From Verrucomicrobiota bacterium (lineage in GTDB: Bacteria; Verrucomicrobiota; Verrucomicrobiia; Opitutales; Opitutaceae): 64,000 bases of DNA. The number at the start of each line of letters is the position of its first letter. Within the stretch, counting starts at the first letter, position 1. The notes under the pieces are model-generated. The model ran no database searches, was not told the DNA's origin, and was given only the letters and a program-made list of their open reading frames with translations. Below are positions 16,545-26,170 of the stretch, one piece after another. The DNA lies in contig JAEZGX010000026.1 in the NCBI GenBank assembly GCA_023416735.1, positions 62,001 through 126,000 on the forward strand, in the 5' to 3' direction. The position numbers were made by a program, and so were the translations under genes.

Positions 16545-19500
16545 TCACGGGCGATGAATCTGCGCGACCGCGGCGATGGCGCGATCGAGCGAGCGAATGT
16601 TGACGGGTTTGGTCAGATGTTCGGAGAAGCCGGCCTCGCGTGAGCGAGCGATGTCTTCTTCCATGCCGTAGCCGCTCAGGGCGATGCCGAGAAGATCCGG
16701 GTTGTTGGCGCGGAGTTCGCGCCAGAGTTGGCAGCCGTCGCCGTCGGGCAGGCCCAGATCGGAGATAACGAGCTGGAAAGTCTCTGCCTCCGCGCGCGCC
16801 CGCGCTTCGGCGATCGACCCTGCAGTCACTACGTCGAACTTTCGGCGGGCGAGCAATTGCTGGAGCGAAGAACGTGTCGGCGCGTGATCCTCGACGAGGA
16901 GGATGCGCTTGAACCGCTGGCGGGCGTGCTCGGCGGCGCTGGGGCGGTGACTATCGACGAGCGGGAGAGGCTCCGGCATGCGCTCGCGTTTGTGCGGCAG
17001 CGTGATTTCGGCGGCGAGCGGAAGCTCAACCTCGAACGTGGCGCCCTGCCGCGGGCCGGGACTCGACGCGCGAATCGCTCCGCCGTGTTTCTCGAGAAGC
17101 TGGCGCGAAATCGCGAGACCGAGACCGAGGCCGCCCAGGCGGTGTTCGCCTTGCGAGAAAGCGGAGAAGATTTTATCGAGATCCTTCTCCGTGAGCCCGA
17201 TGCCGCTGTCGCTCACGCGGACCACGATACGTTCACCGCTCGAATCGAAAAACGTTTCGACCTCGATGCGGCCGGCTTCGGGCGTGAATTTCACGGCGTT
17301 GCTCATCACGTTCCAGAATACCTGCTGGAGCCGGATGGTGTCGCCGATGACGACCGCTCGCGGCGCGAGCAGCTTCACGGACAGGCTGATCTGCTTGAGC
17401 TCGATATCGCGGGCGACCACGCCGATCGCGTCGCGCAACGTGGCGTGGACATCGGTCGGTTTCATTTCGAGCGCTAGCTTGCCGTGGGCGATGCGCGTGA
17501 GGTCGAGGAGATCGTCGATCAAGCGCGCCTCGAGGCTGACGTTGGTCGCGATGGTTTTGAAGATGGTGCGGACGGCTTCGGGAAACTCGGGATTCTCGGC
17601 GCCGTCGCTGGCCAGCATGAGGACGGGGTTGAGCGGCGTGCGCAGTTCATGCGAAAGCGTGGCGAGGAAATCGTCTTTCGCCTGAGACGCGGCGACCGCT
17701 TCGTTGCGGGCGGAAACGGCCTCACGGTAGAGCCGCGCGCGCTCCTCCTCAGACTGCTTGCGATTGATGAAGTGCGCGATGCTTTCGGCGGTGCGGCTGA
17801 GTTCGTCGAGAACGCGGGGATCGAGGGTTTCGCGGCCGAAAAGGGCGACGACGCCGAGCAGGCGGTTTTCGAGGATCAGGGGGTAGCCGGCGAACGAGAT
17901 GATGTTTTGCTCGCGGAGCCAGGCCGGCTCTTCGGCGACGTCCGGAGAGGCGAGTTGAAGGGCGACGACGGGCTGACGCGACGCGGCGATTGCGCCCACC
18001 CGTGTATGGCCCGGGCGGATACTCGCATGTTCGTCGCTGGCGAGGAATGGCAGGCCACCGCTCGCGCGGAGCTGCAGCGTCGAGGTCGCTTCGTTGCAGA
18101 CCCAGATCCGCGCGATCGAGCCGGAAACTTGCCGGACGAGAATGTCGACGATCTCCTGCAGGACCGCTTCGAGTTCGCCGCTGCTGGCCACGGCGAGGGC
18201 GACGTCGGCGCGAAGCACGGCGAGACGCGCGGCTTCCGCGTTGGCGAGCTCCACCTGCTTGTGCTCAGTGACGTCGCGCGAGATCGCGAGGATCTTCTGC
18301 GGCTTTCCGTCCAACCCGAGGATAGGACGGCAAACGACATCCCACCACTTGTCGGCGCCGCGCGTGGTGCGACGGAAGGCGCTGAAACGCGACATGACGC
18401 CGGCTCGCGCCTGGCGGCAGGCGTTCTCGGCGAGCACGCGGTCGTCCCCTTCCCAAAACGCGGGCCAGTAGCTGTGGGCGATGCGGGAGAAATCATCCAC
18501 CTCCATCAGATGGAGCCCGCCCGTATTCATAAACAGGAGACGTCCGTCGAGATCGAGGACCTTTACGGAGTCGGGGCTGCTTTCGAGAATGCGGCGGTTG
18601 AATTCCTCGCTGGCGCGCAAGGATTCCTCGGCTTGCTTGCGCGCGGTGATGTCGGCGTTGACCTCGAGCACGGCGCGGAGCCGGCCGTTGTTGTCGTGGT
18701 GGACGACCCATTGCGTGGCGATGACGAGCGCACGGCCGTCTTTTCGGCGATGGACGACTTCGCCCTCCCAGCGGCCGTGGCGGTGAAGTTCCGCCTGAAT
18801 GCTCTCCAACGGCTCGTGATACTGCGCGGCGAGCAGCATGTGAGAGTTTTGGCCGAGCGCATCGTCCTTAGTGTAGCCGTAAAGATCTTCGGCGCCCCGG
18901 TTCCAGAACATGATGCGATCCTTGGGTGAACGGGCGAGGACGGGAGCGAGTTCGAGGAGCTGCGCCTGTTCACGGAGACGCTGTTCGCTTTCGCGGAGCT
19001 CGGCATTTCGCGTGGCGAGTTCCTCGTTGAGCGTGGTGAGCTCCTCGTTCGCGGATTCGAGTTCTTCGTTGGAGGTTTCGAGTTCCTCGTTGAGACTCTG
19101 GAGCTCCTCGTTGGCGGATTGCACCTCCTCGTTGGAAGCCTGGAGCTCTTCGACCGACGTGTCGTGCTGTTCACGCAGCGTCTCCAAGTGCTCGCGCACT
19201 TCCGCATAGTCCCGCTTGAGGTCGGCATAGCGGCGAAGCTCGGCGGAGGAAATCTTGGCGGAAGAAGCGGTGCCCTTGGACCGTGGAGCGGGAGCGGGCG
19301 GCGCGGCAACGGCTTCAAACAGGACGAGGAAGTAACGCGCGGGAAGATTCTTGAGCGGAACGATCTCGATGTTGACGAGGCTGCGGCTGCGCCCGAAGCG
19401 AACCTCCTTCTCGCGCACGGGCTTGTTTTCGCGGCGAGCGCGTTGCAGCGATCGTTGCAGCGTGAGCGCGAGGTTTTCGCGCGCCATCTTCAGGAGGTTG

Positions 19501-21275
19501 AAGCTTGCCTTGCCCGAAGGGAATTCGAGAAAGCGCTGAGGGTCGCCGCGAAACTGGAGGATTTCGCCGTCCTCGTTGATGAGCACGCCAGCCGGCGCGT
19601 ATTTCGCGAGGGTGAGACGGTCGGCTTCCTTGAAGGCGTCGACGGAGTTGACCTCGGCGTGACGTGTCGCCGGCGTGGTGCGCGCGCCGGCTTTGAGGAC
19701 TGGGATCGTCGGCGGGCGCTCGTAGCGGAGCCAGCTGACTCCGGTCTTGCGGACGTAGATCTTGTGATTTTTTTCCGCGACTTCGAAGAAGTTGGTAGCG
19801 GAGCCGACGGATTCGGAAGTTCCGAGAACCAGAAAGCCGCCCGGCTTGAGCGCGTAGTGAAACGCCGGAATGATCCGCTGCTGCAGCGCCGGCTCGAGGT
19901 AGATGAGCATGTTGCGGCAGCTGATGAGATCGACGCGGGTGAATGGCGGATCGGTGAGAAGGTTGTGCTGCGCGAAGATGACCATGTCGCGGATGGTCTT
20001 CTGCACGCGGTAGCCATCGGGTTCCTTCGTGAAGAAACGGTGGAGTCGAGAAGGCGAAATATTATCGACCTGCGGCTTCGAGTAGCGACCGATGCGAGCC
20101 TGATCGAGAACGGCAAGATTTACGTCCGTGGCGAAGATCTGGATCGGCGTCCGAACGGGATTTTGCTCGGCGAATTCGGCGTAGGCGATGGCGATCGAAT
20201 ACGCTTCCTGGCCAGTCGAGCATCCGGCGACCCAGATACGAAACGTGTCAACGCTCGTGGGGGTGCGAATGAGTTTCGGAAAAACGCGTTTCTTCAGCGT
20301 TTCGAAAACGGCTGGATTGCGGAAGAAGCTGGTGACGTTGATCAGGAGGTCCTGATACAGCGTGTCCAGTTCGCCCGGATGCTCGCGCAGGAAACGGGCA
20401 TACGTCTCGAAGTTCTTGAGCTTGTGCAGGGCCATCCGGCGGGCGATCCGGCGGCGGATGGTGTTGGGGCGATAAAAGGTGAAGTCGGTGCCGGTGCGGG
20501 TGCGCAGGAGCACGAAGATTTTCCGCAGGTTGAGATCCTCGGGCGCGGCGGGCCAGGCGGGGGCTTCGCGCGATCCGGCACCGAAGGCGGTGCTGCCAAC
20601 CGCGAATGAAGCGCGACGGCGCCGCGCGTTGGCAGCGGCGCGAGACTTCGTCTGCAGAGGTCGATCGACGAGTCGGCCAAGCTCCGCGGCGATCTTGTCG
20701 GGCGGAAGAACAAAATCGACGAAGCCGGTGGCGATCGCGCTGCGCGGCATGCTGTCGTATTTCGACGACACTTGGTCCTGCGCAAACGTGATGCCGCCGG
20801 CGGCTTTGATCGCGGCGATCCCCTTGGCGCCGTCGGAGCCGGCGCCGGAGAGAATCACGCCGATCGCATGCTCTTTCTGGTCGGCCGCGAGGGATTGAAG
20901 GAAGTGATCGATCGTCCGCGCCGGGCCGTTGCTTTTGCGCCTGGGGGTGAGTTTCAGCACGCCGTCGTGAATCGTGAGATGTCGATCCGGCGGGATCACG
21001 TAGATGCGGTTCGCTACGACTTGGGTGTTTTGCGCGATCTCTTCCACGGGCAGCGAAGCCGCGCGCCCGAGCAACTCGGACAGCAAGCTGCGATGCGTCG
21101 GGTCGAGGTGCTGCACCAAAACATAGGCGATCGGTGCGGACGCCGGCAGGTTGCGCAGCAGTTCCGTGAACGCTTCCAGCCCGCCCGCGGACGCACCGAT
21201 TCCGACGATCTTCAGCAGTGGTTTCCGGGGCGAAGGCTTTCGACGATCTGCGCGGGAAGCTGGGTCTTTGGCCAT
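16545..21275 (-). CDS. CheB-CheR fusion hybrid histidine kinase with PAS, GAF and receiver
   Basis: 1576 residues from the ATG at 21275 (an upstream in-frame ATG at 21428 adds non-conserved residues). A CheB methylesterase-type domain carries GIGASAGGLEAF, QHLDP and GAGSDGAKG, i.e. the Ser-His-Asp positions. A CheR-type methyltransferase follows (INVTSFFRNP, VAGCSTGQEAYS, SCRNMLIYL). A long heptad region repeats NEELQS/NEELES-like units, then come PAS domains, a GAF domain, a HisKA core with LSHELRTPL, HATPase, and a receiver with ISDLGLPDGDG. Such fusions couple methylation-type chemistry to phosphorelay; the methylated target is unknown and no MCP gene is in the window. It converges on coaX. 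The kinase core belongs to the same paralogue group as those at 3580 and 11231. Confidence 0.92.
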   Translation of the reverse strand: MAKDPASRADRRKPSPRKPLLKIVGIGASAGGLEAFTELLRNLPASAPIAYVLVQHLDPTHRSLLSELLGRAASLPVEEIAQNTQVVANRIYVIPPDRHLTIHDGVLKLTPRRKSNGPARTIDHFLQSLAADQKEHAIGVILSGAGSDGAKGIAAIKAAGGITFAQDQVSSKYDSMPRSAIATGFVDFVLPPDKIAAELGRLVDRPLQTKSRAAANARRRRASFAVGSTAFGAGSREAPAWPAAPEDLNLRKIFVLLRTRTGTDFTFYRPNTIRRRIARRMALHKLKNFETYARFLREHPGELDTLYQDLLINVTSFFRNPAVFETLKKRVFPKLIRTPTSVDTFRIWVAGCSTGQEAYSIAIAYAEFAEQNPVRTPIQIFATDVNLAVLDQARIGRYSKPQVDNISPSRLHRFFTKEPDGYRVQKTIRDMVIFAQHNLLTDPPFTRVDLISCRNMLIYLEPALQQRIIPAFHYALKPGGFLVLGTSESVGSATNFFEVAEKNHKIYVRKTGVSWLRYERPPTIPVLKAGARTTPATRHAEVNSVDAFKEADRLTLAKYAPAGVLINEDGEILQFRGDPQRFLEFPSGKASFNLLKMARENLALTLQRSLQRARRENKPVREKEVRFGRSRSLVNIEIVPLKNLPARYFLVLFEAVAAPPAPAPRSKGTASSAKISSAELRRYADLKRDYAEVREHLETLREQHDTSVEELQASNEEVQSANEELQSLNEELETSNEELESANEELTTLNEELATRNAELRESEQRLREQAQLLELAPVLARSPKDRIMFWNRGAEDLYGYTKDDALGQNSHMLLAAQYHEPLESIQAELHRHGRWEGEVVHRRKDGRALVIATQWVVHHDNNGRLRAVLEVNADITARKQAEESLRASEEFNRRILESSPDSVKVLDLDGRLLFMNTGGLHLMEVDDFSRIAHSYWPAFWEGDDRVLAENACRQARAGVMSRFSAFRRTTRGADKWWDVVCRPILGLDGKPQKILAISRDVTEHKQVELANAEAARLAVLRADVALAVASSGELEAVLQEIVDILVRQVSGSIARIWVCNEATSTLQLRASGGLPFLASDEHASIRPGHTRVGAIAASRQPVVALQLASPDVAEEPAWLREQNIISFAGYPLILENRLLGVVALFGRETLDPRVLDELSRTAESIAHFINRKQSEEERARLYREAVSARNEAVAASQAKDDFLATLSHELRTPLNPVLMLASDGAENPEFPEAVRTIFKTIATNVSLEARLIDDLLDLTRIAHGKLALEMKPTDVHATLRDAIGVVARDIELKQISLSVKLLAPRAVVIGDTIRLQQVFWNVMSNAVKFTPEAGRIEVETFFDSSGERIVVRVSDSGIGLTEKDLDKIFSAFSQGEHRLGGLGLGLAISRQLLEKHGGAIRASSPGPRQGATFEVELPLAAEITLPHKRERMPEPLPLVDSHRPSAAEHARQRFKRILLVEDHAPTRSSLQQLLARRKFDVVTAGSIAEARARAEAETFQLVISDLGLPDGDGCQLWRELRANNPDLLGIALSGYGMEEDIARSREAGFSEHLTKPVNIRSLDRAIAAVAQIHRP

Positions 21276-21475
21276 GGAACGTGAGGAGCCCTCTACGGCT
21301 CCGGAGAAGCAGCGCTGAAAGGGTATTCGAACATCGGGGAAGAAAAGAGGGCGACCACGAGGCGGAACGGAAAACCTCCCGCAGACCGCGCCATGGGCAA
21401 GTTGTTTCCCGCACGAAAGGAGCCACAACTTCGCCTCGCGTTTGCCGCGCGGATGGGGTGACGTTTCCCTTTCCT

Positions 21476-22525
21476 ATGACGGTGAGTGCGCCGACGAACG
21501 AGATAGAACAGGAAGCCGAGCGACTGCTACGAGCTCTGATGCACGTGGATTGCGACCCGCACGGTCGCACTTGGAACTTGGATACATGCCGCGAGATCGC
21601 GCCGCTGACGCTCGAGATCAACCAGCTCAAGAAGGAGAAGGATGCGGTGATCCTCACGCATTCCTATGTGGAGCCGGAAATCATTTACGGCGTCGGCGAT
21701 TTCAAGGGCGACTCCTACTACCTGAGCGAGAAAGCCAGGGAATCCCGTGCGAAGGTAATCGTGTTTGCCGGGGTGGTGTTCATGGCAGAAACGGCGAAGA
21801 TCCTTTCGCCTGATGCGCTCGTCGTCGTGCCGGATCGGCACTCGGGTTGCTCGCTCGCCGACTCGATCGATGGCGAGGGCGTGCGACGGTTGAAGCGTTT
21901 GTATCCTGACGCGACCGTCGTGTGCTACATCAACAGCACCGCCGACGTTAAGGCCGAGTCGGACGTCTGCGTGACGTCGAGCAACGTTTACGACATCGTG
22001 GCGAATCTGCCGGCGCGGCGGGTGTTGTTCGTGCCGGACCGCCTGATGGCGGAGAACGTTCGCGCGGAAATGAAGCGGCGCGGCGTGGACAAGGAGATCG
22101 TTTCCTCGGACGGCACCTGCATGGTCCACGACCAGTTCACGCCGGCGCAGATCGCAGACGCGCGCGCGCAGTTCCCCGGGTTGAAAGTCGTGGCGCATCC
22201 CGAGTGCACGGCGGACGTCGCCGCGGTGGCGGATTTCGTCGGCAGCACGACCGCGATGATGAAATACGTGAAGACCACGCGCGCGCCGTATTTCCTGATG
22301 CTGACGGAGTGCGGCCTCGTCAGCCGGCTGCAGGTGGAGGATCCGGAAAAGAACTTCATCGGCGGCTGCCGGCTGTGTCCCTACATGAAGATGAACACGC
22401 TCGAAAAAGTGCGCGATGCGCTGAAAGCGCCGCGTCCCGAGCAAATCATCACACTAGACGAAGATCTGCGTCAGCGCGCGGCGCGGTGCATCGACCGCAT
22501 GTTCGAATTAGCGCCGAAGTCTTGA
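21476..22525 (+). CDS. nadA: Quinolinate synthase (NadA)
   Basis: 349 residues. It condenses iminoaspartate with dihydroxyacetone phosphate to quinolinate, using a [4Fe-4S] cluster. Conserved elements: VILTHSYVEPEI, VFAGVVFMAETAKIL, HSGCSLADS, VCYINSTADVKAESDVCVTSSN, HPEC, GSTTAMMKYV, LTECGLVSRL and GGCRLCPYMKMN; the three cluster cysteines lie in the GCSL, TECG and GGCRLCP segments. The ATG at 21476 is preceded by TTTCCCTTTCCT rather than a ribosome site; the frame is open further upstream without similarity. It heads the nadA-nadC-nadB run. Confidence 0.97.
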   Translation: MTVSAPTNEIEQEAERLLRALMHVDCDPHGRTWNLDTCREIAPLTLEINQLKKEKDAVILTHSYVEPEIIYGVGDFKGDSYYLSEKARESRAKVIVFAGVVFMAETAKILSPDALVVVPDRHSGCSLADSIDGEGVRRLKRLYPDATVVCYINSTADVKAESDVCVTSSNVYDIVANLPARRVLFVPDRLMAENVRAEMKRRGVDKEIVSSDGTCMVHDQFTPAQIADARAQFPGLKVVAHPECTADVAAVADFVGSTTAMMKYVKTTRAPYFLMLTECGLVSRLQVEDPEKNFIGGCRLCPYMKMNTLEKVRDALKAPRPEQIITLDEDLRQRAARCIDRMFELAPKS

Positions 22526-22570
22526 TGCGCGACGGCGAACGGCCGGTCGCCCCGCCCCACTCTTTCCACT

Positions 22571-23419
22571 ATGCTGACACCACGCACGGAACACTTGATC
22601 GAACTCGCATTGGAAGAGGATGCGGGGCTGGGCGACGTGACGAGCCGGGGAATTTTCCCGAAGGCGCATCGCTCGCGTGGATACATTGCGGCCGGCCAGG
22701 ACTTGGTGGTGTGCGGCGGCGAGATCGCCGCGCGGGTTTTCGCCCGCGTGGATCCGGGGTTGCGCGTGGCGGTGCTCGTCGAAGACGGCGCTCGCGTGAA
22801 GAAAGACGGGAAGGTGCTGACGGTCGAAGGTCCCACCGCGGCGATGCTGACGGCGGAGCGGGTGGCGTTGAATTTCCTGCAACGGCTTTCGGGCATCGCG
22901 ACGCAAGCGAGGAAGTTCGCCGCGGCCGTGGACGGAACAGGTGTTCGGATTGTGGATACGCGAAAAACCACGCCCGGCTGGCGCGCACTGGAGAAATACG
23001 CCGTGCGTTGCGGTGGCTGCGTCAATCACCGCTCGTCGTTGGGCGAGCACGTCTTGATCAAGGACAACCACATCGCCGCGGCGGGTTCGTTGACGAAAGC
23101 CGTAAAACTCGCGCGCGCGGCCGCGCCGCACCTGGCGAAAATCGAAGTGGAGGCGAAGACCCTCGCGGAAGTGCGCGAAGCGATGCGGGCCGGAGCCGAG
23201 GTCATCCTGCTCGACAACATGACACCTCAACAGGTGCGTGAAGCGGTAGGACTGATCGGCGGCTCGGCGGTGGTGGAAGTTTCGGGCGGCGTGCGCCATG
23301 AAACGTTGCGCAGCTACGCGGTGGATGGCGTCGATGTCATCAGCATCGGCGCGCTGACGCACTCAGCGCCGGCGGCAGATCTCAGCCTCACCGTGGTGGC
23401 GTCGAAACGGAAACGTTAG
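22571..23419 (+). CDS. nadC: Nicotinate-nucleotide pyrophosphorylase, carboxylating (NadC)
   Basis: 282 residues. It converts quinolinate and PRPP to nicotinate mononucleotide and CO2. Motifs: EEDAGLGDVTS, DTRKTTPGWRALEKYAVRCGG, NHRSSLGEHVLIKDNHI, KIEVEAKTL, ILLDNM, VEVSGGV and VDVISIGALTHS. It lies 45 bases after nadA. The region before the ATG, CCCACTCTTTCCACT, is pyrimidine-rich. Product of nadA feeds this enzyme and nadB follows, so all three de novo NAD enzymes are adjacent. Confidence 0.97.
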   Translation: MLTPRTEHLIELALEEDAGLGDVTSRGIFPKAHRSRGYIAAGQDLVVCGGEIAARVFARVDPGLRVAVLVEDGARVKKDGKVLTVEGPTAAMLTAERVALNFLQRLSGIATQARKFAAAVDGTGVRIVDTRKTTPGWRALEKYAVRCGGCVNHRSSLGEHVLIKDNHIAAAGSLTKAVKLARAAAPHLAKIEVEAKTLAEVREAMRAGAEVILLDNMTPQQVREAVGLIGGSAVVEVSGGVRHETLRSYAVDGVDVISIGALTHSAPAADLSLTVVASKRKR

Positions 23420-23433
23420 CGTTGCCCGCGTTC

Positions 23434-24996
23434 ATGCAGGTTTATCGCACGGACTGTCTGGTGATCGGCTCGGGACTGGCGGGTTCGGCGTATGCGCTGC
23501 AGATGGCGAAGCGCGGTTTCGCGGTCGATTTGTTGTGCCTCGCCGAACCGATGGCGGCGAACAGCGATTGGGCGCAGGGCGGCATCATTTACGACACGAG
23601 CGACAATCCTTCCTCGCTCGCACGCGACATCATCGAGGCGAGCGATCACACGGCGAATCCGGCGGCGGTGGAACAACTGGTGCGCGAGGGGCCGCTGGCG
23701 GTGAAGGAGCTCTTGCTCGACGAAGCGCAGGTGGAGTTCGACCGCGGCGCAAATGGAACGCTGGATCTCACCCGCGAAGGTGGACACAGCGAGCGACGGA
23801 TCATCCACGCGAAGGACGCGACCGGGCACGCGATTCTCGCGGCGATCGCCCGGCGGGTCGATGCCACTCCGGCCATCAAGCGCCGGCCGGGCTGCGTTGC
23901 CATCGACCTGCTGACGCTCTCGCACAATTCTACCGAACCCGCCCACAAATACCGGCCGTTGACCTGCTTCGGCGCGTATGTGCTCGATGCGCGCAGCGGC
24001 GAAGTGTTCGCGATTATCGCGAAGAAAACCGTGCTCGCGACCGGCGGGCTCGGGCAGATCTTTCTGCACACGACCAATCAGCCGGGAAGCGTCGGGCATG
24101 GCGTCGCGATGGCGTATCGAGTGGGCGCGCGTTTGATCGATCTCGAATACGTGCAGTTTCATCCGACGGTGTTCGCGAAGAAAAACGCACCGCGATTTTT
24201 GATCAGTGAAGCGGTGCGCGGCGAAGGAGCGGTGTTGGTGAACGGACGCGGCGAACGCTTCCTCGACGCGATCGATCCGCGCGGCTCGCTCGCCCCCCGC
24301 GATGTCGTCGCGCGAGCGATCAAGCAGGAACTCGCCACGAGCGGCGACGGCGGCGTCTTCCTCGATCTCTCCGCGATGAAACCCGACTTCATTCGGGAGC
24401 GATTCCCCAACATCCACGAGCGCTGCCTCCGCCACGGAGTCGACATCACGCGCGAACCGATCCCCGTGGTCCCCGCCGCCCATTTCGCCTGCGGTGGCGT
24501 GCATGCGGACTTGGAAGGCCGCACGAGCGTTTGCCATCTCAACGCCATCGGCGAAACGGCCTGCACCGGACTGCACGGCGCCAACCGGCTCGCCAGCACC
24601 TCTTTGTTGGAATGCGTTACGGGAGCGAAGTTCACCGCGATCGCAGACGCGAAGGAGTTGAGCGACCCGCGGATCACATTTCATTTGCCGGAGCCGCGAC
24701 TCTGGGCGAGCCCCACGGGCGACGCCGATCCCGTGTTGATCCGGCAGGACATGCTGCAGGTGCAGCACACGATGTGGAACTACGCAGGCGTGGTGCGCTC
24801 GCCGCGCCGGTTGACGCGCGCGCGTCGGGTGCTGTTGGAACTGCGCGAAGAGATTCAATCCTTCTACCGCGGATGTCGCCTGACCCGCGAGTTGGTGGAG
24901 CTGCGCAACGCCGTGCAGACGGCGTTGCTGATCGTGCACGCCGCGTCGCTAAATCCGCAAAGCAAAGGGTGTCACTACGTCGTGGAAGAAGAGTAG
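23434..24996 (+). CDS. nadB: L-aspartate oxidase (NadB)
   Basis: 520 residues. This FAD enzyme oxidises L-aspartate to iminoaspartate, the substrate of NadA. Seen: the FAD loop VIGSGLAGSAYAL, NSDWAQGGI, GGHSERRIIHAKD, VLATGGLGQIF, EAVRGEGAVLVN, PAAHFACGGV and GLHGANRLASTSLLE. These separate it from succinate dehydrogenase flavoproteins only moderately, but the nad context settles it. I chose the ATG at 23434; a TTG four codons earlier (23422) is also possible. It ends 39 bases before the convergent AraC gene. The strand composition shifts from G-rich to C-rich within this gene. Confidence 0.96.
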   Translation: MQVYRTDCLVIGSGLAGSAYALQMAKRGFAVDLLCLAEPMAANSDWAQGGIIYDTSDNPSSLARDIIEASDHTANPAAVEQLVREGPLAVKELLLDEAQVEFDRGANGTLDLTREGGHSERRIIHAKDATGHAILAAIARRVDATPAIKRRPGCVAIDLLTLSHNSTEPAHKYRPLTCFGAYVLDARSGEVFAIIAKKTVLATGGLGQIFLHTTNQPGSVGHGVAMAYRVGARLIDLEYVQFHPTVFAKKNAPRFLISEAVRGEGAVLVNGRGERFLDAIDPRGSLAPRDVVARAIKQELATSGDGGVFLDLSAMKPDFIRERFPNIHERCLRHGVDITREPIPVVPAAHFACGGVHADLEGRTSVCHLNAIGETACTGLHGANRLASTSLLECVTGAKFTAIADAKELSDPRITFHLPEPRLWASPTGDADPVLIRQDMLQVQHTMWNYAGVVRSPRRLTRARRVLLELREEIQSFYRGCRLTRELVELRNAVQTALLIVHAASLNPQSKGCHYVVEEE

Positions 24997-25035
24997 CGGA
25001 ACCCGCGGGAGCGGACGCCGCTTCAGCGAACACGC

Positions 25036-26043
25036 TCACACTGCCACCGACGCCGATTGCGTTGATGGTCGCCGCGGAGTGCCGTGCGAGAAATCGACGC
25101 GGTTCGTATAAACTGTCTTCGGCTGCGGTTCGCGTCGTGAACGCTGCGCGTCGAGCTGCGCACGAAATTCCTGCGGCGACATGTTTTTGTGCTGCTTGAA
25201 AACGCGCGCGAAATACGCGGGATCCGCGAAGCCGCTCGCATAAGCGATCTCGGAAATCGTCAGTCCCGTGGTGCTCAACGCCAAGATCGCCCCTTCGATG
25301 CGGATGCGCTGGATGTAATGCGTGAGCCGCTCATCGGTTTCGACGTGGAAGAGGTGCGAGAGATAATCCGCCGAACAGCCGAGCGCGGCGGCGATGTCCT
25401 GCACGCGCAAATCGGGATTCGAGAATTGCTCGCGGACGATGACTTTCGCCTGGAAGACCTTGCCGACGTCGCCGTTGAGATTGCCCGCGCCAGTTTCGAC
25501 GATGTTGCGAAACAAACCGAGCAACGCGAGAAGCAGGCCTTTCAAGACCGAGTCCCGAGCAGGTGCCTGCATCGCGTGGGCGTGCGCGAGGCTGTTGGTC
25601 AGCGTGAGAAACACGTCGAGGTTGGGCGCATCGAAGAACTCGATCGCCTCGATGTCGGGATGCTGCGGCGCCGCCTCGAACGCGAAGTGAAGGCTGAGGG
25701 TGTTGTTGTAGAAACCGGCCACGAGATTGCGAAAAGGCTGCCCGCCCTCGGCGTGAACCGTTTCGCCATGCGGCACGCCGGCCGGAACAATGCACATCTC
25801 ACCCGGGAGCACGTCGAACCGCTCACGCGGAAACCGGAACTCGGTGCGACCGAAGAGCTGGAAAAAAATCTCCGGGCGATAGTGGTAGTGCATCCCGCGG
25901 AGATTCTGCGCGGGCTTCACTTCTTTCGGGATCCGAATGCGCAAGAGTCCCCGCTCCGCCTGCTTGATCCAGAGGTCAAAGATGCGCCGCATCTCGGCGC
26001 GGTCCTGATGGCTCACGGATTTGGCCTCGAAGAGGGTTTTCAC
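25036..26043 (-). CDS. AraC-family transcriptional regulator with cupin sensor domain
   Basis: 335 residues. Residues ~40-150 form a cupin-type ligand domain (HYHYRPEIFFQLFG, VLPGEMCIVPAGVPHGE). Residues ~215-315 hold the paired AraC helix-turn-helix motifs (VQDIAAALGCSADYLSHLF, then LTISEIAYASGFADPAYFARVFKQ). The effector is probably a small metabolite or sugar; no target operon is adjacent. The upstream 283 bases contain several dyads between 26093 and 26170, 50-130 bases before the ATG, which may be its own operators. The ~30 C-terminal residues after the DNA-binding domain are non-conserved. Confidence 0.93.
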   Translation of the reverse strand: MKTLFEAKSVSHQDRAEMRRIFDLWIKQAERGLLRIRIPKEVKPAQNLRGMHYHYRPEIFFQLFGRTEFRFPRERFDVLPGEMCIVPAGVPHGETVHAEGGQPFRNLVAGFYNNTLSLHFAFEAAPQHPDIEAIEFFDAPNLDVFLTLTNSLAHAHAMQAPARDSVLKGLLLALLGLFRNIVETGAGNLNGDVGKVFQAKVIVREQFSNPDLRVQDIAAALGCSADYLSHLFHVETDERLTHYIQRIRIEGAILALSTTGLTISEIAYASGFADPAYFARVFKQHKNMSPQEFRAQLDAQRSRREPQPKTVYTNRVDFSHGTPRRPSTQSASVAV

Positions 26044-26092
26044 AGGGCAGCGCGAACGCTGAGAAGAGGGGTGGGACGGGTAACAGCAGCGA

Positions 26093-26170
26093 CGCGGTCC
26101 TGACCGCGATTCTGCATAAAAGATGCAGTGAATCCGTGCTGCCGCGATCCGGATTAGGTTTTATCCGGAT
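26093..26170. promoter_or_regulatory. Cluster of palindromes upstream of the AraC-type regulator
   Basis: Four dyads lie in 78 bases: CGCGGTC-CT-GACCGCG (26093-26108), CTGCAT-AAAAG-ATGCAG (26112-26128), and two copies of the self-complementary octamer ATCCGGAT (26147-26154 and 26163-26170) spaced 16 bases start to start. The region lies between the regulator start and the end of the next gene, with no coding evidence. These are candidate operators; the factor is not known. Confidence 0.45.

Noticed and set aside
26112..26139. TTCTGCATAA element near the skew change as a dif site
   Set aside because: The XerC-like arm is suggestive, but the XerD half matches poorly and the dyad is better explained as an operator upstream of the AraC gene.
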